Shown here one piece after another: positions 35,612 to 44,118 of a stretch of DNA of 64,000 nt. The position numbers were made by a program, and so were the translations under genes. The notes beneath the pieces are model-generated. The model was not told where the DNA came from. It was given only the letters and a program-made list of their open reading frames with translations, and searched no databases. The stretch lies in assembly GCF_001937665.1 (NCBI RefSeq), contig NZ_MSKL01000029.1:1-64000 (forward strand). Direction: 5' to 3'. The stretch comes from Actinomyces oris (GTDB taxonomy: Bacteria; Actinomycetota; Actinomycetes; Actinomycetales; Actinomycetaceae). The number at the start of each line of letters is the position of its first letter. The first letter of the stretch is position 1.

Positions 35612-36550
35612 TCAGCCCCCGGGGCCGGGGTTCCAGCCCTGGGGTCCCAGGTCCCCGGAGTCGTTGGCCTCCAGGAATGCCTCCAGGCGGGCACCGATCT
35701 CGTCGGCGCTGGGCAGGTTGAGGATCGGCGCGGAGGTGTCGACCTCACCGATGGCGATCTTGGGAGCCATGGCATCGTACTGGGCCTCCAGGGCCGATAC
35801 GACGGCGCTGACCTCCGGCTGCTGGGCGGCCTCGGCGTTGATCTCGGCGCGGTTGATGCTGGCGGCGGCCTCGAGGTCCCCCACTGGCAGCGCCAGGCCG
35901 GTGGCCTGCACGACGGCGGTCAGCAGTGCCGAGGCCCCCTGCGGGAACTCGTCGCGGGCCACGTAGTGCGGGATCGCGGCCGAGACTCCCCGGGAGTCCA
36001 GGCCCAGCTCGCCCAGCCGCAGCTCCAGATAGGCCGACATCGACCCGGGCAGCTCGACATGTCCGAAGAGCTCGGGCTGGTTGGGCAGCAGGTCGGGCTG
36101 GCTGCCGTGATGGTGCACGTAGGTCGGACGCGTGTGGGGCACGGCCATGGGGACGCCGCTCATGCCGATGGCCTGGCTCACGCCCATGGAGACGGCCAGG
36201 TGGGCCACGGCTCCGACGAACTCGTCCCAGCGGTAGTCCGGCTCGCTGCCGTGGAGCAGGAGGACGTCCTCGCCGTCGTCGTCATGGAGGAGATCCAGGA
36301 CCAGCTCGGGCATGATGACTGAGGAGTAGTTGTTGTGGACGAAGGTCATCGTGGGACGCCTGGCGCGGTAGTCCACGAGGGCGTCGATGTCGAAGGTGGC
36401 GACACGCTCACTGGGAAGTGTCATGAGCAGCTGGTCGACGGCCAGGGCGCCGGCGTTGCCGGCGTCCATGGCGCCCTCGAAGTGGTGGATGAGGACCCTC
36501 GGGGAGATCGGCTGATCCGCGGGGTGCTGGATGGTGAACAGTGGTCTCAC
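35612..36550 (-). CDS. PAC2-family protein
   Basis: 312 aa from a GTG at 36550, chosen for the strong AGGAGGAG about eight bases upstream; an ATG at 36604 has poor support. The PAC2 fold is seen from LIHHFEGAMDAGNAGALAVDQLL through VLLLHGSEPDYRWDEFVGAV and IGMSGVPMAVPHTRP to PHYVARDEFPQGASALLTAV. In eukaryotes and archaea this fold includes proteasome assembly chaperones and DUF75 ATP-grasp-linked proteins. In actinobacteria its role is unproven. The helicase gene is divergent from it across a 503-nt gap that holds a strong hairpin. Confidence 0.85.
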   Translation of the reverse strand: MRPLFTIQHPADQPISPRVLIHHFEGAMDAGNAGALAVDQLLMTLPSERVATFDIDALVDYRARRPTMTFVHNNYSSVIMPELVLDLLHDDDGEDVLLLHGSEPDYRWDEFVGAVAHLAVSMGVSQAIGMSGVPMAVPHTRPTYVHHHGSQPDLLPNQPELFGHVELPGSMSAYLELRLGELGLDSRGVSAAIPHYVARDEFPQGASALLTAVVQATGLALPVGDLEAAASINRAEINAEAAQQPEVSAVVSALEAQYDAMAPKIAIGEVDTSAPILNLPSADEIGARLEAFLEANDSGDLGPQGWNPGPGG

Positions 36551-36608
36551 GAGCCCGTCTCCTCCTGTCTGGTCTGATTCATCCTCTTCATCCTCCCGCG
36601 GCATGGGC

Positions 36609-36650
36609 CCGTCGGTCTCGCCCGACCTGACGGTCGGGCGAGACCGACGG
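36609..36650. terminator. 19-bp perfect hairpin upstream of PAC2 gene
   Basis: CCGTCGGTCTCGCCCGACC pairs perfectly with its reverse complement across a TGAC tetraloop. It has the form of a terminator without a T-tract, but no gene on either strand ends just before it. It lies 59 nt upstream of the PAC2 start, so it could be a leader structure or end an unannotated RNA. Confidence 0.6.
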
Positions 36651-36720
36651 CGCCGAGGAGAGCGTGTCCGTGTCGTGCAATGGTCTCAGCATGGTCTTGG
36701 TTCGTTGCCCGGAGCGGCCC

Positions 36721-36753
36721 CGTCTCAGTCACGTCTCAGTCGTGTCTCGGTCG
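36721..36753. repeat. Three-copy 11-bp tandem repeat
   Basis: CGTCTCAGTCA, CGTCTCAGTCG and TGTCTCGGTCG follow one another. The period is one helical turn, as in a repeated binding site. It lies about 300 nt upstream of the helicase start. Confidence 0.6.
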
Positions 36754-37053
36754 AGCAACGTCGAGTGACCTCGGCTCAGTGACACGATTCGGCGTTTTAT
36801 CAGGATTCGTCCGGGTGAGTGCCCGGGAACGGTGGTTAGCGTCCTGGGCACTCCTGCCAACACCTTCTGGATTGTCGATGTTCCCACCCGCGCCGGGTTC
36901 GGGCGGCTTGTTCGCCCTCGGCGTCCCCGTCGGGGCGTCAGCAGGAGAATAATGGGTCGACCGTACTGAAGCCATCACCGACCCCAGTACCCGTCAGCGT
37001 CAACCAGAGCCGGTCAGCGCGCCCTACGCGCCTGCCGACCAGAACCAGAACCG

Positions 37054-39663
37054 ATGCGAGGCCTTGTGAGTCAGACGATCCCCTCTCCCCCACCGCACTC
37101 CCAGCGGGAAGCGTCTCAGCGGGCGGAGGAAGATGCGGGCAGCGTCCGCGAGCGCGAGATGCGCGGTGAGCAGGTTGTCGTCGACCTCGCCTACAGCGAG
37201 CTGGACCGTCAGCTGGCTCAGGCCCGTCACTCCCTTGCCCGCACCGAGGCCCAGGGCGTCAGCGGCACCCACCAGTCTCGTGGAGAGCGGGACGCCTACG
37301 CCGTGCACTACTCGTCACTGGTCTCCTCCCTGGAGGGAGTTGAGGACCGTCTGGTCTTCGGACGGATGGACATGAGCGGGTCACCCGATGACGCACCGGA
37401 CTCAGGAGCCTCCGGGAAGGCCTCTGCCTCCCCCACGGGCTCCGGTAAGGGCGCGGCGGGAGGCTCCTCCCCGGTGACTGATGGGGGGCGGCGTCACTAC
37501 GTGGGTCGTATCGGCCTGCAGGACGCTCAGCACCGTGAGGTGATCCTGGACTGGCGCGCCCCTCTGGCCCGGGCCTTCTATCAGGCCACGGCCTCCCAGC
37601 CCATGGGGCTGGTGCGTCGGCGGCATATCGATACCCGGGCCCGCCAGGTGCTCGGGGTGGAGGACGAGGTCCTGGATCTGACCGCCCTGGAGGCCGGCGA
37701 GGCCCCGGCAGGTTCGTCCGGGACCGCCGTGGCTGCCGGGCAGCTGCAGGGCGAGGGGGCGCTCATCGCCGCGATGTCCAGCGCCCGTGACGGCCGTATG
37801 GGTGACATCGTGGCCACGATCCAGGCCGAGCAGGACCGGGTCGTCACCTCCTCGGGCCGGGGTGTGCTCGTGGTCCAGGGCGGTCCGGGAACGGGTAAGA
37901 CGGCGGTGGCGCTGCACCGGGTGGCCTACCTGTTCTACTCCGAGCGCGAGCGCCTGGAGCGCTCCGGCGTGCTCCTGGTGGGACCGTCTCGTACCTTCCT
38001 GCGCTACGTGGAACAGGTACTTCCCTCCCTGGGCGAGACGGGGGTGGTCTCCACGACGATCGGCGACCTGGTCCCCGGGGTGCGGGCCGCGGCGCAGGAG
38101 GACGCCCGGATCGCCGAGCTCAAGGGACGCTCCCTGTGGGTCAAGGCCCTGGAGCGGGCTGTGCGGGGCCTGCAGCGCGTCCCGGAGGCTCCACGTGAGA
38201 TCGAGGTGCAGGGTGTGCGTCTGTCGCTGAAACCCGACGACGTGCGTGAGGCCGCCTCACGGGCCCGTCGGGGCGGCAAGCCCCACAACCTGGCCCGCGA
38301 GGCATTCGTGATCTGGCTTCTGGAGCGCCTGACCGACCAGTACGCGGAGGCCACGAACCAGGACGCCTCGGACGCCGACACGCGCGCCTGGATCCGTGAG
38401 GACATCCGTACCGCCCGCGACGCCCGCCGGGAGATCAACCTGTGCTGGATGCCGACGACGCCCCAGGGGCTGCTGGAGCGGCTGTGGAGCCGGCCATCCC
38501 TCCTGGAGCAGGTGGCGCCCTCCTTGAGCGAGCAGGAGCGCGAGCTGCTGCGCCGTGAGCCGGGAAGCGGACTGACCGCGGCGGACATTCCCCTCATTGA
38601 CGAGCTGGCCGAGCTGCTGGGCCCCAGTGAGGACGCCCAGGCCCGGCGCGCCCGGCTGGAGGCCCGCCGCCGCGAGGACCTGGTGGCCTACGCGGCCCAG
38701 GCGATCGAGTCCCAGGAGCTGGGCGATGGGATGGTCAGTGCCGAGATGCTGGCCGACCGGGTCTCCCAGAGCGGTCCCACTCTCACTCTGGCTGAGCGGG
38801 CCCGGGCGGATCGGACATGGACCTACGGGCACGTCGTCGTCGATGAGGCCCAGGAGCTGGGCACCATGGCGTGGCGGGCACTGGCGCGTCGCTGCCCGGT
38901 GCGCTCCTTCACGGTAGTGGGAGACCTGGCCCAGTACTCGGGTCCCCACGCCCCGGGCAGCTGGGGCGAGGTGCTGACCGCACTGGGGACGGCGTCGACC
39001 CAGGAGGCTGAGGGCCGCTCCTGCTCGCAGTCCCGTCACCGGGCCCGTTCGCGCTCGCGGCAGAGCAGGCAGTCGGGGCGCTCGCGAGGCGGGTCGACCC
39101 CACTGCGCGAGGAGGCGCTCAGCGTCTGCTACCGCACGCCGGCCACGATCATGGAGGTGGCAGAGGAGACGGTGGCGCATCTGGGTCATCCGCCGGTCTA
39201 CCCGGTGCGCTCGGTGCGCGACCTGCCGGACTGTCTGGAGGTCACGGACCTGTCGCAGTCCCCTCAGGGCGCACAGGCCGATGCCTGGGCGGGATTCCTG
39301 CGCGAGGTCGTCGTCCAGGAGTCGGCCCGCCTGGATGAGCAGGTGGGTACCGGCGTCGGGCGTATCGCGGTCATCTCCCCCTCCCCCGGCCGCACGAAGG
39401 CGCTGCTGCGCCAGGACGCGGACCTGGCCGCGGCGATGGAGGCGCCGGGAGGCGATGTGCTGCGCTCGCGGCTGCTGGTGGTTGACCCGGTGCTGTCCAA
39501 GGGGCTGGAGTTCGACGTCGTGGTGCTCGTCGACCCGGCTGAGGTCGGTGAGCGCAGCGCGGGCGACCTGTACGTGGCGATGACTCGCCCCACGCGCCGC
39601 CTGCGGGTGGTCAGCCGCCTGCCTCTGCCCCGGGGCCTGGAGCCGCGTTCCAGCAACCGGTGA
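37054..39663 (+). CDS. HelD/HelR-type UvrD-like helicase (RNA polymerase recycling ATPase)
   Basis: 869 aa. The start is ATG 37054 without a clear ribosome site; GTG 37066 has GCGAGG upstream. The N-terminal coiled coil (~35-75) and the YVGRIGLQDAQHREVILDW block, followed by RAPLARAFY, are typical of HelD-type proteins. Walker A is GGPGTGKTAV (from about residue 276), Walker B VVVDEAQELG (~594) and motif III VVGDLAQYSG. Actinobacterial HelD removes stalled RNA polymerase from DNA, and HelR of Streptomyces gives rifamycin tolerance by displacing the drug. The exact role here is inferred. A Ser/Arg/Gln-rich stretch at about 650-690 interrupts the helicase core just before NYRTP-like CYRTPATIMEVAEE. 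Confidence 0.88.
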   Translation: MRGLVSQTIPSPPPHSQREASQRAEEDAGSVREREMRGEQVVVDLAYSELDRQLAQARHSLARTEAQGVSGTHQSRGERDAYAVHYSSLVSSLEGVEDRLVFGRMDMSGSPDDAPDSGASGKASASPTGSGKGAAGGSSPVTDGGRRHYVGRIGLQDAQHREVILDWRAPLARAFYQATASQPMGLVRRRHIDTRARQVLGVEDEVLDLTALEAGEAPAGSSGTAVAAGQLQGEGALIAAMSSARDGRMGDIVATIQAEQDRVVTSSGRGVLVVQGGPGTGKTAVALHRVAYLFYSERERLERSGVLLVGPSRTFLRYVEQVLPSLGETGVVSTTIGDLVPGVRAAAQEDARIAELKGRSLWVKALERAVRGLQRVPEAPREIEVQGVRLSLKPDDVREAASRARRGGKPHNLAREAFVIWLLERLTDQYAEATNQDASDADTRAWIREDIRTARDARREINLCWMPTTPQGLLERLWSRPSLLEQVAPSLSEQERELLRREPGSGLTAADIPLIDELAELLGPSEDAQARRARLEARRREDLVAYAAQAIESQELGDGMVSAEMLADRVSQSGPTLTLAERARADRTWTYGHVVVDEAQELGTMAWRALARRCPVRSFTVVGDLAQYSGPHAPGSWGEVLTALGTASTQEAEGRSCSQSRHRARSRSRQSRQSGRSRGGSTPLREEALSVCYRTPATIMEVAEETVAHLGHPPVYPVRSVRDLPDCLEVTDLSQSPQGAQADAWAGFLREVVVQESARLDEQVGTGVGRIAVISPSPGRTKALLRQDADLAAAMEAPGGDVLRSRLLVVDPVLSKGLEFDVVVLVDPAEVGERSAGDLYVAMTRPTRRLRVVSRLPLPRGLEPRSSNR

Positions 39664-39702
39664 GCCGGATCGCACACGGTTGTCAACGGCACTGACCGCG
39701 CA

Positions 39703-39726
39703 GGTTACGCCACCGTAGGTTACGGT
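39703..39726 (+). promoter_or_regulatory. Direct repeat and palindrome upstream of first acyl-CoA ligase
   Basis: GGTTACG occurs at 39703 and again 15 nt later. The second copy is part of the palindrome ACCGTA-GGT-TACGGT (39712-39726). It lies about 100 nt upstream of the first acyl-CoA ligase start and is a candidate operator. The regulator is unknown. Confidence 0.45.
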
Positions 39727-39822
39727 TGCTCCTGACTTCTCGTCGTCGCGCCGTGCGGCACCCGCGGCGGGCGAGACCTTCTCCGGCAGGGGAAGGCTCA
39801 CGGCAGACAAGGGGGAAGACCC

Positions 39823-41739
39823 ATGAGTGCTTCACGCACGTCGGTACCCGCGTTCACTGACGACGCCGCATCGGCGACCGGTTCAGGCGCCTCTCGGGAT
39901 GAGGCCCTCAACGCCGTCTACCGGCAGGCCGGGGTGCCCTCCACGATCCCGGAGGTCAGCGAGCCCCTGTCCTGCATGCTGCGTGACGCCGCCCGGGACT
40001 TCCCGGACCGGGTGGCCCTGGACTTCCTGGGCGCCACCACCACGTACTCCCAGTTGGAGAACCAGGTGGCACGGGCCGCCGAGTCCCTGCGGGGCTTGGG
40101 GGTCGGGCGCGGAGACGTCGTCGGGGTCATTCTTCCCAACTGTCCTCAGCACGTGGTCGTGGCCTACGCAGCCTGGCGCATCGGGGCGATCGTGGCCGAG
40201 CACAACCCGTTGGCGCCCGCCGCCCAGCTGCGCGAGCAGTTCCACATCCACCGCGGGCGTGTCATCATCGCCTGGGAGAAGACCCTCGAGCGCCTCGTGG
40301 CGGCAGTGGGTTCCCTGGAGGCGGCCGGCCTGGGGGGCCTGAGCGTGTACTCGGTGGACCTGTCCCGTCATCTCCCACTGCGCAGCCGCCTGGCCCTGAG
40401 GCTGCCAGCGGCCGCCGCCCGCACCCAGCGCCGAGAGCTGCGCGGCAGGGTACCGGCCGGGGTGCGCTCCTGGGACGACCTGGCCGCCTCCGCCATCCCC
40501 TTGGCCACAGGATTCCCGCTGCCGAGCGTCTCGGAGGCGGCGGCTCTGCTGTACACCGGGGGGACGACGGGAACTCCCAAGGCCGTGTGCCTCAGCCATG
40601 AGAACCTGCGCTCCAACGCTGAGATGTCCTTGGCCTGGGCGTCTCGCACCACGAGTGCGGGCAAGGAGACCTTCTACGCCGTCCTGCCCTTCTTCCACGC
40701 CTTCGGCATGTCTCTGTCGTTGCTGTGCGCGGTGGGGCTGGCCGCCACCCAGGTGGTACTGCCCAAGTTCGGGGCGGACCTGGTGCTGGCCGCCTGGAAG
40801 CGGCGCCCGGCCACCTTCTTCCCGGGGGTGCCGGTGATGTTCGACCGTCTGGTGACCCGAGCGCGGGCCACGGGAGCGAATCTGTCCTCCTGCAAGATCG
40901 CCGTGTGCGGGGCCGCCCCCAACCCGCTGGCGGTGGCGCAGGCCTGGGAGGAGGCCACCGGCGGCACCATCATCGAAGGCTACGGGATGACCGAGTCCTC
41001 CCCCATCATCCTGGGCAACCCGATCTCGCCGGCGCGTCGACCCGGCACCCTCGGGGTGCCCTACCCCTCCACCCAGGTGCGTCTGGTGGACCCCGAGGAC
41101 GTCGAGCGCGAGGTGGCCCCCGGTGAGGTCGGCGAGCTGCTGGCCCGCGGCCCCCAGGTCTTCATCGGCTATTGGGACAACCCCGAGGAGAGCGCCGAGG
41201 TGCTGCTGGACGGGGGCTGGCTGCGCACGGGCGACCTGGTGCGCCAGGAGGCGGACGGCTTCTACGTCATCGCCGACCGCCGCAAGGAGCTCATCATCTC
41301 GGGGGGCTTCAACATTTACCCCACGGAGGTGGAGGCCGCGGTCCGCTCGATGCCGCAGGTGGAGGACGTCGCCGTCGTCGGGCTGCCGGCCGAGGCCGGT
41401 AACGAGTCCGTCGTTGCCGCGATCCTGCCCAAGGAGGGCCAGACGGTCACCCTGGAGCAGGTGCGCGAGTGGGCGGCCAAGAACCTGTCCAACTACGCCC
41501 TGCCGCGCCAGATCGCGATCCTGACCGAGATGCCCCGATCCCAGATCGGCAAGGTGCTGCGGCGCGTGGTGCGCGACGAGCTCCTGGCGGCCCGTGAGGC
41601 GGCCTCCGGGGCGGCGACGGCCGCGGCCGTCTCCATCGTTGAGCACTTCCCCGGCAGGAGTGACCGCAAGGAGAGCAGTAAGCAGGAGGCCGGCCAGGAC
41701 GGCAAGGCCGGGCCCCAGGGCGATGCAGCATACCGCTGA
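39823..41739 (+). CDS. fadD: AMP-binding long-chain-fatty-acid--CoA ligase (first copy)
   Basis: 638 aa from ATG 39823 with a GGGGGAAG motif upstream. It activates fatty acids to acyl-AMP and then acyl-CoA. YTGGTTGTPKAVCLSHENL (residues ~243-261) is the P-loop-like ATP motif, GYGMTESSPIILGNP the adenylate motif, WLRTGDLVRQEADGFYVIADR the hinge region, and SQIGKVLRRVVRDEL the catalytic-Lys segment. The C-terminal ~50 residues (EAASGAATAAA, then a charged tail) go beyond the usual family end. A close paralog follows 61 nt later. The chain length preferred cannot be told. Confidence 0.9.
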   Translation: MSASRTSVPAFTDDAASATGSGASRDEALNAVYRQAGVPSTIPEVSEPLSCMLRDAARDFPDRVALDFLGATTTYSQLENQVARAAESLRGLGVGRGDVVGVILPNCPQHVVVAYAAWRIGAIVAEHNPLAPAAQLREQFHIHRGRVIIAWEKTLERLVAAVGSLEAAGLGGLSVYSVDLSRHLPLRSRLALRLPAAAARTQRRELRGRVPAGVRSWDDLAASAIPLATGFPLPSVSEAAALLYTGGTTGTPKAVCLSHENLRSNAEMSLAWASRTTSAGKETFYAVLPFFHAFGMSLSLLCAVGLAATQVVLPKFGADLVLAAWKRRPATFFPGVPVMFDRLVTRARATGANLSSCKIAVCGAAPNPLAVAQAWEEATGGTIIEGYGMTESSPIILGNPISPARRPGTLGVPYPSTQVRLVDPEDVEREVAPGEVGELLARGPQVFIGYWDNPEESAEVLLDGGWLRTGDLVRQEADGFYVIADRRKELIISGGFNIYPTEVEAAVRSMPQVEDVAVVGLPAEAGNESVVAAILPKEGQTVTLEQVREWAAKNLSNYALPRQIAILTEMPRSQIGKVLRRVVRDELLAAREAASGAATAAAVSIVEHFPGRSDRKESSKQEAGQDGKAGPQGDAAYR

Positions 41740-41800
41740 AGGCCCGCCCTTAAGACCGCAGCCGTTCCAGATCACCTGACTGTTTTCTCTCCCCCACACC

Positions 41801-43615
41801 GTGACAGCCCTATCCGACCCCACAGACATGAGTGACAGCACCACTATCGACGCCGGCGCCTCGCCGCAGCAGGCCACCCAGGACCACCGCCACTACCTGC
41901 GCCCTCACTACCAGCCCGGCATCCCCGCGGCGATCGAGGTTCCCGACGCACCTTTGAGCGAGCTGCTGGAGACCGCGGCGCGGTTCTACCCCGACCGGGT
42001 CGCCATCGACTTCCTGGGCGCGGCGATGACCTACCGCGAACTGCTGGAGGCCTCGGAGCGCGCGGCGCAGGTGCTGCGGACCTCGGGGGTGCACAAGGGC
42101 GACCGGGTGGCTCTCATCATGCCGAACTGTCCGCAGCACGCCGTTGCCCTCTACGGGGCGCTGCGCATCGGCGCAATCGTGGCCGAGCACAACCCGCTGG
42201 CGCCCGCCGAGGAGATCCGATCCCAGCTGGATGCTCACGGAGCCCGCGTCGTCATCGTGTGGGAGAAGGGCGTCGATCTCGTCACGGCTCCCGCCACTGG
42301 TTCGCGTGACGGCGGCGATGCGCTCCAGGGACGCACGGTCTTCAGCGTGGATCTCTCGGCGGCGATGCCGAAACGCCTGCGCGCCGCGCTGCGTCTCCCG
42401 GTGGAGCGGGCCCGTCGGCAGCGGGCCGCATTCCGGGCCCAGAGCCTGCCGGCGGGTGTGCGCTCCTGGGACAAGGAGGTGGCCGGCGCTCACCGGATCC
42501 CCTCGCGCTTCCCCTACCCGGCCGGCTCCGATGTGGCGGTCCTGCTGCACACCGGTGGGACGACCGGCACGCCCAAGGCGGCGATGCTCACGCACACCAA
42601 TCTGCGGGCCAACGCCAACCAGGCCATCGCCTGGGTGCCGATGCTGCACGAGGGCGGGGAGAACTTCCTGTGCCTGCTGCCCTTCTTCCACGCCTTCGGG
42701 CTGACCTTCAACCTCTTCTGCGCGGTGCAGAAGGCCGCCACCCAGGTGATGCTGCCCAAGTTCTCGGTGGATCAGGTCCTCGCCGCGCACGAGCGGCGCC
42801 CCTTCACCTTCTTCGTCGGCGTGCCGGTCATGTTCGAACGGATCCTCGACGGCGCCCAGAAGCGGGGCACGAGCCTTGGCACCCTGCGCTATGGGGTGTG
42901 CGGGGCGGCCCCGATGCCGCCGGAGGTCGGGGCGCGATGGGAGAAGGCGACCGGCGGGTTCTTCGTCGAGGGCTATGGCATGACTGAGACGAGTCCGATC
43001 GTCGCGGGCACGCCCATGGGGCCCTCGCGCCGCCTGGGGGCGCTGGGCCTGCCCTTCCCGTCCACGGACGTGCGCGTCGTCGACCCCGAGGAGCCGGACC
43101 CCGACCGGGAGGTCACCGACGGCGAGCCGGGCGAGCTGCTGGTGCGTGGCCCGCAGGTCTTCGCCGGCTACTGGGAGGATGAGGCAGCCACGCAGGCCGC
43201 GATGCTGCCGGGTGGGTGGCTGCGCACGGGCGACATCGTGCGCAGGGACGACTCCTTCCTGTGGATGGCCGACCGCAAGCGCGAGCTGATCCTCACTGGC
43301 GGATTCAACGTCTACCCCAGTCAGGTGGAGGCGGCGATCCGCTCTATGAAGGGCGTGGCCGACGTCGCGGTGGTGGGTCTTCCCGACGGCGCCAAGGGCG
43401 AGCTCGTGTGCGCCGCTGTGGTTCTCACCGAGGGGACCGAGCCGGGGTCGGTGACCCTGGAGGCGGTGCGGGAGCACGCCGAGCGGACGGTCCCGCGCTA
43501 CGCGCTGCCGCACCGCCTGGAGGTCATTGAGGAGATGCCACGCTCCCAGATCGGCAAGATCCTGCGTCGCGTCGTGCGCGAGCGGGTACTCGAAAGAACC
43601 GCGGAAAGGGACTGA
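41801..43615 (+). CDS. fadD: AMP-binding long-chain-fatty-acid--CoA ligase (second copy)
   Basis: 604 aa from a GTG at 41801; an ATG at 41828 is an alternative, and neither has a good ribosome site. Same family and layout as the preceding gene: HTGGTTGTPKAAMLTHTNL (~249-267), GYGMTETSPIVAGTP, WLRTGDIVRRDDSFLWMADRKRELI (motif parts) and SQIGKILRRVVRERV. Two tandem copies point to gene duplication. The differing sequence around residues 165-215 suggests different acyl substrates. It converges with the glycosylase gene across 40 nt. Confidence 0.88.
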   Translation: MTALSDPTDMSDSTTIDAGASPQQATQDHRHYLRPHYQPGIPAAIEVPDAPLSELLETAARFYPDRVAIDFLGAAMTYRELLEASERAAQVLRTSGVHKGDRVALIMPNCPQHAVALYGALRIGAIVAEHNPLAPAEEIRSQLDAHGARVVIVWEKGVDLVTAPATGSRDGGDALQGRTVFSVDLSAAMPKRLRAALRLPVERARRQRAAFRAQSLPAGVRSWDKEVAGAHRIPSRFPYPAGSDVAVLLHTGGTTGTPKAAMLTHTNLRANANQAIAWVPMLHEGGENFLCLLPFFHAFGLTFNLFCAVQKAATQVMLPKFSVDQVLAAHERRPFTFFVGVPVMFERILDGAQKRGTSLGTLRYGVCGAAPMPPEVGARWEKATGGFFVEGYGMTETSPIVAGTPMGPSRRLGALGLPFPSTDVRVVDPEEPDPDREVTDGEPGELLVRGPQVFAGYWEDEAATQAAMLPGGWLRTGDIVRRDDSFLWMADRKRELILTGGFNVYPSQVEAAIRSMKGVADVAVVGLPDGAKGELVCAAVVLTEGTEPGSVTLEAVREHAERTVPRYALPHRLEVIEEMPRSQIGKILRRVVRERVLERTAERD

Positions 43616-43655
43616 TCGGCCGCGGCACCGGTTGCCTCCGATACCGCCCCAGGGC

Positions 43656-44096
43656 TTAAAGTGCCCGCTCCCAGGGCTCGACGTCGCCGGGGACGAGCCG
43701 GAAGATCGGGTGCGGCTCAAGCCGCTCGGGCAGGGGCAGGAGCTCGGGGGCGCGCCCGGCCAGCTTGGCCTCAAGGTGCCTGCGCTCCAGGTCCATCTGG
43801 CCATCTGTGACCGTCAGGCTGACACCGGTGCACTCGGCCTCGGGCAGGTCGATGCGGGAGGCGTCGAAGCGGTAGCCGCGCCGGACGGCCTCCCGACGCA
43901 GTCCCCAGAGGTAGGCGCCGACCGCCACCGCGGGGGTGACCGGTTCGGGGGCGGCGCGGAAGCGTTCGAGCTGGGGGTGGTTGCGGTAGCCGCGGGTGCG
44001 TCCGGCCAGGACCGCCTGGGCCAGCAGCGACTCGCGCCAGCAGGCCACCAGGCCCGCACGGTCCAGGTGGCGCGGGTGCAGCGACCACATGCGCAT
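43656..44096 (-). CDS. Pyrimidine dimer DNA glycosylase-family protein
   Basis: 146 aa from the ATG at 44096, which has GGGAGGG upstream; the open frame further upstream overlaps dapA. The opening MRMWSLHPRHLDRAGLVACWRE, read as MRMWSLHP, LDRAGLVA and CWRESLLAQ, and RTRGYRNHPQLERF match the bacterial Pyr_excise family related to T4 endonuclease V. Arg21-Glu22 align with the T4 Arg22-Glu23 pair. T4 uses an N-terminal Thr after Met removal, whereas here residue 2 is Arg, so the chemistry may differ. It lies 22 nt behind dapA and is probably cotranscribed. Confidence 0.75.
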   Translation of the reverse strand: MRMWSLHPRHLDRAGLVACWRESLLAQAVLAGRTRGYRNHPQLERFRAAPEPVTPAVAVGAYLWGLRREAVRRGYRFDASRIDLPEAECTGVSLTVTDGQMDLERRHLEAKLAGRAPELLPLPERLEPHPIFRLVPGDVEPWERAL

Positions 44097-44118
44097 GGCG
44101 GGCCCTCCCTGCCGGTTC

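Larger units (their letters stand above)
36551..37053. other. Gene-free region between PAC2 and HelD-like genes
   Basis: 503 nt between divergent genes. It holds a 19-bp hairpin (36609-36650) and a three-copy 11-bp tandem repeat (36721-36753). An imperfect inverted repeat (GAGTGCCC near 36817 with GGGCACTC near 36846) is also present. Short frames in it have no recognisable protein features. Confidence 0.6.

Noticed and set aside
36817-36853. CIRCE heat-shock element
   Set aside because: The GAGTGCCC/GGGCACTC arms are in the wrong order and sequence for CIRCE (TTAGCACTC-N9-GAGTGCTAA).
36680-36978. Short frames in the PAC2-helicase gap
   Set aside because: No ribosome site, no domain and atypical residue mix; the region is better read as regulatory DNA.
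36551-37053. Rifamycin-associated palindrome upstream of the helicase
   Set aside because: I looked for a 19-bp G-rich/C-rich palindrome with a CTTGC core and did not find one.
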